The notes under the pieces were generated by a model, which ran no database searches, had not been told where the DNA came from, and worked only from the letters and a program-made list of their open reading frames with translations. Made by a program: the position numbers and the translations under genes. A stretch of 28,407 nt of DNA from CAMCYM01 sp041191165 (GTDB lineage Bacteria > Bacteroidota > Bacteroidia > Flavobacteriales_D > Sanyastnellaceae), in contig JBEEPJ010000004.1 of assembly GCA_041191165.1 (NCBI GenBank), forward strand, positions 1 to 28,407, read 5' to 3'. Positions 23,102-28,407 of the stretch are shown piece by piece; the stretch's first letter is position 1; the number at the start of each line of letters is the position of its first letter.

Positions 23102-23105
23102 CGGC

Positions 23106-24326
23106 ATGGTGAGGGATGAAAACGTTCCGCTGCGCGTGCTGCACCTGGCGAGCTGGTACCCGACGACGGTGCACGAGACGCTGGGCAACTTCGTGCAGCG
23201 GCACGTCGAGGCCGTGGCGACGCTGCATCGGTGCACGGTGCTGACGGCGGTGGCGGACGGCGGGATCGCAAGTCGGGCGGAGCGGAGGTACGAGGAGCGG
23301 GGGCCGGCCGGGATGCGGGGGCCGGCCGGGGGGGGGTGGACGATCGAGGAGCACCGCATCCATCTCCGGCCGCGGCGGCCACAGGGCTGGTGGGTGGGGC
23401 GGGCGCTTTGGGAGCGGGGGCGGACGTTGGAGCGGCCGGACCTGATCCACTTGCACGTCATGTATCCGGCGGGGCGGGCGGCGCGGCGGCTGGCGCGGGA
23501 GTGGGGGGTGCCGCTCGTGGTCACGGAGCACTGGACGGGCTATCAGCGCCCGGCTTGGGACCGGGTTCCGGGGTGGCGCCGGTGGGACATGGGGCGCACC
23601 GGGGCGGCGGCGGATTGCATTTGTCCTGTGACCGCGGATTTGGGGGAGGCCATGCAATCCGCCGGCGTGGGGCGGGGACGCCGGTTCCGGCCCGTCCCGA
23701 ACGTCGTCGACACCCAGCTTTTCCATCCCCGGGAGGTGCCTCCGGGCCCCAACCTCCCGACTTCCGAGCCTGTGGCGTTGACCCTGCTGCACATCAGTTC
23801 CTTGGCGGACCACCACAAGAACCTTTCGGGCATGCTGCGCGCCCTGGCCCAGTGCCTCCCCGACCTGCCCCATTTGCGTGTCCGCATCTTCGGGGGCGGC
23901 GACCCCACGGGGCTTCAGCACCTGGCCCAGGCACTGGGCATCGACGATCGCATCCATTGGGGCGCCGAGATTTCCCTGAACGAAGTCGCTCGGGAGATGC
24001 GCGAGGCGGACGCGCTGGTCCTCTTCAGCCACTTCGAGAACTTCCCCTGCGTCATAGGCGAAGCCTGGGCCAGCGGGATTCCCGTCTTCGCGACCGACGT
24101 CGGGGGCATCCGGGAGTACCTCGATGAGACGCGCGGCGTGCTGCTCCCGGCGGGGGATGAAATGGGTTTGGCCTACGCCCTGCGCGTGTGGGCACAGGGG
24201 AAGCAATGGGATGGTGGGCGGCTTCGCGCGACGGCCGTGGAACATTTCTCGGTGGACGCGGTGGCGCGGCAGTATGACGCCGTTTACCGGGAGGTGCTGG
24301 GCCTTCCTCAACGCGCGGCCAAATGA
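23106..24326 (+). CDS. GT4-family glycosyltransferase
   Basis: This 406-residue protein has the two-domain GT-B layout. The N-terminal domain opens with VLHLASWYPTTVHETLGNFV and includes PDLIHLHVMYPAG and VVTEHWTGY. The nucleotide-sugar domain has HISSLADHHKNLSGMLRAL and the E-x7-E motif (E311 to E319, ENFPCVIGEAWASG), followed by IPVFATDVGGIREYL. These are typical of GT4 retaining transferases that build capsule, O-antigen or exopolysaccharide; donor and acceptor are not predictable. The frame is open far upstream through the tRNA gene, but the start at 23106 follows the -7 element. A G/C-rich direct repeat near 23299-23335 codes for GPAGMRGPAGGG. The stop overlaps the flippase start (ATGA). 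Confidence 0.9.
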   Translation: MVRDENVPLRVLHLASWYPTTVHETLGNFVQRHVEAVATLHRCTVLTAVADGGIASRAERRYEERGPAGMRGPAGGGWTIEEHRIHLRPRRPQGWWVGRALWERGRTLERPDLIHLHVMYPAGRAARRLAREWGVPLVVTEHWTGYQRPAWDRVPGWRRWDMGRTGAAADCICPVTADLGEAMQSAGVGRGRRFRPVPNVVDTQLFHPREVPPGPNLPTSEPVALTLLHISSLADHHKNLSGMLRALAQCLPDLPHLRVRIFGGGDPTGLQHLAQALGIDDRIHWGAEISLNEVAREMREADALVLFSHFENFPCVIGEAWASGIPVFATDVGGIREYLDETRGVLLPAGDEMGLAYALRVWAQGKQWDGGRLRATAVEHFSVDAVARQYDAVYREVLGLPQRAAK

Positions 24327-25537
24327 TCGCGCGTGGGTTGCTCCTCGGGTCGCTCGCGTCCCGGCTGGGCGTGCTGGGTTTTACAGCCCTCGGGGTGGTG
24401 CTCACGACGCACGCGCTCGGAGCCAGCGGCCAGGGAACCATCGCCATCCTGCAGCTGGGGATGCTGATTGCGGGCACCATCAACGGCATGGTCGCCGGGG
24501 GTGCGGTGGTGCATCTGCAGCGTACGATTCCGCTGCGCCGCATGCTTGTGCCGGGCCATGTGTGGCTGGTGCTCGCCTCGCTCGCGGTGGTCACGCTGGA
24601 GGTCGTGCTGGGCCTCATCCCGCTGGAAAAGGGCCTGCCGGTGGGAGTTTTTGCCTGGCTGCAAGGCGTGGTGGTTTTTCATGGCCAAATCGCCATCGCC
24701 ACCCAACAATTCCGCTGGTACAATGCCCTGCAGTTGGTCCAAACCGGCTTGCTGGCCCTCGGGCTCACCCTGGCTTTCGGGGTGCTGGGCATCCAGCGGC
24801 TCGAGGGGTTTCTCGGGGCCCTGGCGTTCGCCCTGGGAACCACGGCGCTGGTTTCGCTCCGGCTCCTGCGGTCCCTCCCCCACCCTGACCCGGCCGTGCC
24901 CCCCCCGCCCCTGCGCCGCGTCCTCACCACCATGGCCTCCCAGGGCGGCATCGCCCAGCTGGGCTCCCTGTTCCAACTCCTCACCCAGCGGCTCAACGTC
25001 CGCCTCCTGTCCGCCTGGCTCCCCGCCGGCGCCGGGCTCGCCTCCGCAGGTCTCTACTCCATCGCCTACCTCGGGATGGAGGCCATGTGGACCCTCGCCC
25101 GCGGCTGGGCCCCCGTGGTCCACGGCAGAATCGCCCACCTCCCCGGGCCCGAAAATCGGTCCGCCCGCCTCCAACTCACCCGGCGCGTCCTGCTCCTCAC
25201 CTGGGCCTCCACCCTCCCGCTCGCCCTGCTCGCGTCCCTCCTCCCCGACGCCTGGTACGCCGCCGTCTTCCACATCACCGGCCTGCAAAGCGTGCTCCGT
25301 GCCCTGCTCCCCGCCGTGCTCGCGGGGGCCGGCGCCAGCATCCTCGCCCACCACCTGAGCGGCATCGGGGCCCATGCGGTCAACGCCCTGACCTCGGCAC
25401 TGGGGCTGGCCGTGATGCTCGCTTGTTGCGCCCTTTGGATCCCGGAACACGGGGCGGTGGGTGCCGCATGGGCCGCCTCGGTCGCCGGCTGGGCGCAGTT
25501 CCTCGGGCAAGCCATCGCCACCCTCCGGCGCCCCTGA
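24323..25537 (+). CDS. Polysaccharide flippase-like membrane protein (MOP/Wzx type)
   Basis: This 404-residue, strongly hydrophobic protein has about 10-12 predicted membrane helices. It opens with GLLLGSLASRLGVLGF and later has GLYSIAYLGMEAMW and GHGAVGAAWAASV-like segments near the end, the pattern of Wzx/O-antigen and teichoic-acid flippases that move lipid-linked sugars across the inner membrane. Sequence motifs in this family are weak, so the call rests on the membrane pattern and on the coupled glycosyltransferase upstream (ATGA overlap). No polymerase or further sugar genes follow; the next gene, bshB1, converges after 49 bp. Third codon positions are almost all G or C in the second half. 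Confidence 0.75.
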   Translation: MIARGLLLGSLASRLGVLGFTALGVVLTTHALGASGQGTIAILQLGMLIAGTINGMVAGGAVVHLQRTIPLRRMLVPGHVWLVLASLAVVTLEVVLGLIPLEKGLPVGVFAWLQGVVVFHGQIAIATQQFRWYNALQLVQTGLLALGLTLAFGVLGIQRLEGFLGALAFALGTTALVSLRLLRSLPHPDPAVPPPPLRRVLTTMASQGGIAQLGSLFQLLTQRLNVRLLSAWLPAGAGLASAGLYSIAYLGMEAMWTLARGWAPVVHGRIAHLPGPENRSARLQLTRRVLLLTWASTLPLALLASLLPDAWYAAVFHITGLQSVLRALLPAVLAGAGASILAHHLSGIGAHAVNALTSALGLAVMLACCALWIPEHGAVGAAWAASVAGWAQFLGQAIATLRRP

Positions 25538-25586
25538 CTCCCGGCGCCTCCGGGCACACCCCGGCGCCCCCCGGCGCGCCGCAGAT

Positions 25587-26342
25587 TTACAACAGGTGCC
25601 GGAAATCGCCGACCCCGAGTGGCCGCTCGGCCTCAAACCCCTCCCCCGCCGCAAACCCGGCCAGCCGCCCCATCGCCGTCAACCGGCCGTGGATGTGCTC
25701 CAGGAAGGCCGGGGAACTGATGGGCGTGGCGGGCTCCGACGCCAGCGAGGCCTCATCCGGCTGGTGGAACTGCGTCCGGTAGGCCCTAACGGCCGCCATC
25801 TTCACCTCCTCAAATCCGGTGACGTCCACCACGAAGTCCGGGTCGCGCCAGCGGTCCTGGATGTAAAAGTAGACCTGGGGCGGGCGCCAAGCGTCCTGGG
25901 GCCGCCCCGTGGTGCGGTCCGTGGTCTCGATGCGGCGCAACCCGCTCAGGAAGCAGGCCCGGGAGACGAGCTCCGAGGCGCGGGCGTGGTCGGGGTGGCG
26001 GTCGCCGCGGGCGTTCGCCAGCACCACCTGGGGTCGCAGCCGGCGCAGGACCTCGATGACCGCCAGGAGTGCGGCCTCATCGGCCTCGAAGAAACCGTCC
26101 CGGAGCTCCAGTTGCTCCCGGCAGGCGAGTCCCAGGATGCGGGCTGCCTCCGCCGCCTCAGCGGCGCGGGTGTCCGCCGTGCCCCGGGTGCCCAGCTCGC
26201 CCCGGGTGAGGTCCACGATGCCCGTCCGGGTGCCTTGGGAAGCGAGTTTGGCCAGCACACCGCCCGCGGAAAGCTCCACATCGTCCGGATGCGCTCCGAA
26301 AGCCAGCACCTCCACCCCGTTCTCGTGCAAAATTTTCTGCAT
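25587..26342 (-). CDS. bshB1: Bacillithiol biosynthesis deacetylase BshB1
   Basis: This 251-residue zinc enzyme of the PIG-L/LmbE family removes acetyl from N-acetylglucosaminyl-malate, the second step to the thiol bacillithiol. AHPDDVELSAGG (residues 17-28) holds zinc ligands H18 and D21 and the catalytic D20, and GDRHPDHARAS supplies H119; the H18-to-H119 distance matches known BshB proteins. VYFYIQDRWRDPDFVVDVT and KMAAVRAYRTQF are typical of BshB1 rather than other PIG-L deacetylases. bshA and bshC are not in the window. The start follows TAACTTTG by 4 nt. It diverges from crtI with 51 bp between starts. Confidence 0.93.
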   Translation of the reverse strand: MQKILHENGVEVLAFGAHPDDVELSAGGVLAKLASQGTRTGIVDLTRGELGTRGTADTRAAEAAEAARILGLACREQLELRDGFFEADEAALLAVIEVLRRLRPQVVLANARGDRHPDHARASELVSRACFLSGLRRIETTDRTTGRPQDAWRPPQVYFYIQDRWRDPDFVVDVTGFEEVKMAAVRAYRTQFHQPDEASLASEPATPISSPAFLEHIHGRLTAMGRLAGFAAGEGFEAERPLGVGDFRHLL

Positions 26343-26346
26343 CTTG

Positions 26347-26354
26347 CAAAGTTA
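26347..26354 (-). promoter_or_regulatory. -7 promoter element of bshB1
   Basis: The minus strand reads TAACTTTG, an exact TAnnTTTG match, 4 nt before the bshB1 ATG. Confidence 0.62.
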
Positions 26355-26379
26355 CTTGCGCGAAGATGAGCCCGGTGGG

Positions 26380-26387
26380 TCTGTTTG
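26380..26387 (+). promoter_or_regulatory. Candidate -7 promoter element of crtI
   Basis: TCTGTTTG differs from TAnnTTTG at one base. It ends 6 nt before the ATG at 26394, and a TTG lies 21 nt upstream (26356-26358), within the usual -33 spacing. Confidence 0.45.
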
Positions 26388-26393
26388 AACCAA

Positions 26394-28004
26394 ATGCGCC
26401 CGACCTTGTTCCCACTTGCACAAGCCATCGCCATGACGTCTCCTTCTTCTCCTTCCCGACCCGGCCCTGCCCAAGCCGTGGTGATCGGATCGGGCTTCGC
26501 GGGTCTCGCAGCGGCCACGGCCCTCGCGGCCGATGGATACACGGTGGACGTCCTCGAGCGGCATGAACAGGCGGGCGGACGGGCGCGGACGTTCAGGGAG
26601 GGGGAATTCCTCTTCGACATGGGGCCGAGCTGGTACTGGATGCCCGACGTGTTCGAGCGTTACTTCGCCCGCTTCGGGTCGGAGGTGAACGCGGAATTGG
26701 ACTTGGTGCGCTTGTCGCCCTCGTATCGGGTGTATTTCGCCGACGGGCCGGTGGATGTCCCGGCGGATATGCCGGCCCTCGAGGCGCTGTTCGAGTCGCT
26801 CGAGCCCGGAGCCGGTCTGCAACTGCGGGCCTTCCTCGCAGAGGCGCGCAAGAAGTACGAGATCGGCATGGGGACCTTCGTTTGGAAACCCGCCCATTCC
26901 GTGATGGAGTTCGCCTCGTGGCAGACGCTCAAGGATGCGACCCACCTGACCTTGTTCAAGAGCTTCAGCACCCACGCTCGCCAGTATTTCAAGCACCCTA
27001 AGCTGTTGCAAATCATAGAGTTTCCGGTGCTTTTCTTGGGGGCCAAACCCGAAAAAACCCCCGCGCTCTACAGCCTGATGAATTACGCCGATTCCGCCCT
27101 CGGCACATGGTACCCGATGGGCGGAATGCACGAAATCGTCCGCGCCATGGTGCGGGTGGCGGAGCGGCACGGGGTGAGATTTCACTTCGGAAAGGAAGTG
27201 ACGGGCATCACCGTGGAAAACGGCCGGGCGAGCGGCGTGACCACCCGCGACGGGTTGCAGTGGGACGCCGGGGTGGTCATCGGTGCGGGCGACTACCACC
27301 ACATCGAGCAGGACCTGCTCCCGGAGCGCTGGCGGCGCTACAATGCCGCTTATTGGAAATCCCGGACCATGTCGCCCAGCTCGCTCCTCTTCTATGTGGC
27401 CGTCAATCGCCGGGTACCGGGGCTGCTGCACCACAATCTGTTCTTCGACACGCCATTCGGGCCCCACGCCGCCACCATTTACGACACCCCCTCCTGGCCT
27501 TCGGAGCCGCTGTTTTACGTCAGTGCCCCCAGCGTCACCGATCCCGGCGTGGCACCGGAGGGGAGCGAGAACCTGTTCTTCCTCATCCCGGTAGCGCCGG
27601 GCTTGAGCGACTCGCCCGGCCTGCGCGACCGTTACTTCGGGGAACTCTGCGACCGGCTGGCGCGGCATACCGGCATGGACATCCGGCCCCACATCGTCTT
27701 TCAGCGCAGTTATGCCCACCGGGAGTTTGAGCAGGACTACCGCGCTTTCCGGGGCAATGCCTACGGCCTGGCGAACACCCTGCTGCAGACCGCCTTCCTC
27801 AAGCCGCGCATGCGCAGCAAATTGCCGGGCATGTTCTTCACCGGCCAGCTCACCACCCCCGGTCCCGGCGTCCCGCCGAGTTTAATCAGCGGAGAAGTCG
27901 TGGCCCAAGAAGCCGCGAAATACTTGAACGATCAAGGGATTGCGCCCTGGCCAAATGTTAAATCCACCGTCGCTCATGAACCGATGGGGGCGTTGCGGGG
28001 TTAG
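26394..28004 (+). CDS. crtI: Phytoene desaturase (CrtI-type FAD oxidoreductase)
   Basis: This protein of about 536 residues introduces double bonds into phytoene on the way to lycopene and related carotenoids at the membrane. The FAD-binding fold is clear: VVIGSGFAGLAAATAL (from about residue 29), E55 at the end of the second strand, and GGRART (61-66), then FDMGPSWYWMPDVFERYF. The C-terminal signature GMFFTGQLTTPGPGVPPSLISGE is diagnostic of CrtI. Possible starts are the ATG at 26394 (supported by the -7 element), the TTG at 26385, or the ATG at 26433, which would give a shorter N terminus and is closer to typical homologues. crtB follows after 8 bp. The exact number of desaturation steps cannot be read from sequence. 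Confidence 0.93.
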   Translation: MRPTLFPLAQAIAMTSPSSPSRPGPAQAVVIGSGFAGLAAATALAADGYTVDVLERHEQAGGRARTFREGEFLFDMGPSWYWMPDVFERYFARFGSEVNAELDLVRLSPSYRVYFADGPVDVPADMPALEALFESLEPGAGLQLRAFLAEARKKYEIGMGTFVWKPAHSVMEFASWQTLKDATHLTLFKSFSTHARQYFKHPKLLQIIEFPVLFLGAKPEKTPALYSLMNYADSALGTWYPMGGMHEIVRAMVRVAERHGVRFHFGKEVTGITVENGRASGVTTRDGLQWDAGVVIGAGDYHHIEQDLLPERWRRYNAAYWKSRTMSPSSLLFYVAVNRRVPGLLHHNLFFDTPFGPHAATIYDTPSWPSEPLFYVSAPSVTDPGVAPEGSENLFFLIPVAPGLSDSPGLRDRYFGELCDRLARHTGMDIRPHIVFQRSYAHREFEQDYRAFRGNAYGLANTLLQTAFLKPRMRSKLPGMFFTGQLTTPGPGVPPSLISGEVVAQEAAKYLNDQGIAPWPNVKSTVAHEPMGALRG

Positions 28005-28012
28005 ATTGCGCG

Positions 28013-28407
28013 ATGGGAAGTTTGGCCTTATATGACCGCGTATGCAAGGAATGCAGTGTGCGGACCACCCAAGCGTATAGCACTTCGTTCTCGCTGGGAA
28101 TTCGGTTTCTCGGCCCTGAGCTGAGGGAGGCGATTTACGCCATTTATGGTTTTGTGCGTTTCGCGGATGAGATTGTGGATACGTTCCACGACCATGACAA
28201 GGCGCATCTGTTCGCCCGTTTCAAGGCGGATACATATGAAGCCCTTGATGTGCGAATCAGCCTGAATCCCATTTTGCACGCATTCCAGCGCACTTACCAC
28301 ACTTACGGCCTGGAACGCGAACATGTGGACCTGTTCCTGCGGAGCATGGAGTGGGACCTCAACCGGTTGCGTTATGACCGCGCGGACTACGATGCGTACA
28401 TCGTGGG
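28013..28407 (+). CDS. crtB: Phytoene synthase, N-terminal part (cut by window edge)
   Basis: About 131 codons are present before the window ends, without a stop. The translation begins MGSLALYDRVCKECSV and contains AYSTSFSLG, then FVRFADEIVD, whose D52 and D56 form the first aspartate-rich, Mg-diphosphate-binding motif of squalene/phytoene synthases. MEWDLNRLRYDRADYDAYI follows, as in bacterial CrtB. The enzyme joins two geranylgeranyl diphosphates to phytoene, the substrate of CrtI encoded just upstream. With only 8 bp between the genes they form an operon. The second aspartate motif lies beyond the edge. Confidence 0.92.
   Translation, partial: MGSLALYDRVCKECSVRTTQAYSTSFSLGIRFLGPELREAIYAIYGFVRFADEIVDTFHDHDKAHLFARFKADTYEALDVRISLNPILHAFQRTYHTYGLEREHVDLFLRSMEWDLNRLRYDRADYDAYIV

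Larger units (their letters stand above)
720..28027. repeat. Dispersed short motif RTTTGGCC(T), about 26 copies
   Basis: TTTGGCC on the plus strand starts at 721, 2301, 3394, 6134, 6448, 10712, 13536, 15096, 16196, 17074, 17697, 22632, 24167, 26247 and 28021. GGCCAAA (motif on the minus strand) starts at 7035, 10190, 14134, 15032, 18520, 22650, 23053, 24317, 24683, 27041 and 27949. All 26 have a purine before TTTGGCC (15 A, 11 G), and 16 have T after it. The list was made by eye and may miss some. Confidence 0.65.

Noticed and set aside
22131..23105. Upstream extension of the glycosyltransferase frame
   Set aside because: It runs antisense through the cation transporter gene and through the tRNA-His gene; the start at 23106 has both a promoter element and family support.
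25538..25586. Terminator between the flippase and bshB1 genes
   Set aside because: The spacer is rich in CCGGCGCC-type segments that could fold, but there is no clean stem followed by a T-run on either strand.
1..28407. Mobile elements, prophage or defence island
   Set aside because: No transposase, integrase, phage gene, terminal inverted repeat or attachment-site duplication was seen. The lone HsdR_N-type protein is not enough to call a restriction system.

Overview
The window is GC-rich (over 60% by eye) and reads as a chromosome segment of a Bacteroidota bacterium, most likely of the Flavobacteriales type. Supporting marks are a fused SecD-SecF protein, DUF5606 and DUF4159 proteins, a PafA-type alkaline phosphatase, the bacillithiol deacetylase BshB1, a CrtI/CrtB carotenoid pair, a secreted protein with thrombospondin-3-like repeats and a dockerin-like tail, and many start codons preceded by the Bacteroidota -7 promoter element TAnnTTTG. 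No phage, insertion sequence, CRISPR array or rRNA was seen. The species cannot be named from this sequence.

Layout. 1-678: the 5' end of holA (minus) diverges from a free-standing HsdR_N-type nuclease-fold gene. 731-8271: a plus-strand run of a DUF5606 protein with a histone-H1-like tail, 3-hydroxybutyryl-CoA dehydrogenase, long-chain acyl-CoA synthetase, PAP2 phosphatase, CrcB fluoride channel, PafA-like phosphatase and an M61 peptidase; the last five are almost gapless. 8304-9053: a DUF4159 protein (minus), divergent from secDF (9141-12071). A strong bidirectional terminator separates secDF from a large secreted M1 metallopeptidase (minus, to 15267). 15322-18967: plus-strand tatA-like gene, AlkB-like dioxygenase, panB, an RluA-type pseudouridine synthase and trxB. 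18972-22995: minus-strand DUF1801 protein, small lipoprotein, repeat-containing secreted protein, cation diffusion facilitator and tRNA-His. 23106-25537: glycosyltransferase and flippase-like membrane protein. 25587-26342: bshB1 (minus), divergent from crtI and a truncated crtB that runs off the right edge.

Most content is housekeeping or common Bacteroidota accessory function: protein export (SecDF, TatA), redox and thiol metabolism (TrxB, BshB1), cofactor synthesis (PanB), carotenoids (CrtI, CrtB), surface polysaccharide (GT4 and flippase) and secreted hydrolases (PafA, M1). I did not find a clear new multi-gene system.

Two DNA-level signals stand out. First, the heptamer TTTGGCC occurs about 26 times, on both strands and in every reading frame, always preceded by a purine and in 16 cases followed by T. 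Second, at about nine genes the -7 promoter element ends only 4-8 nt before the start codon, which predicts leaderless mRNAs, while several downstream operon genes use ATGA stop-start overlaps. All counts were made by eye and need a computed check.
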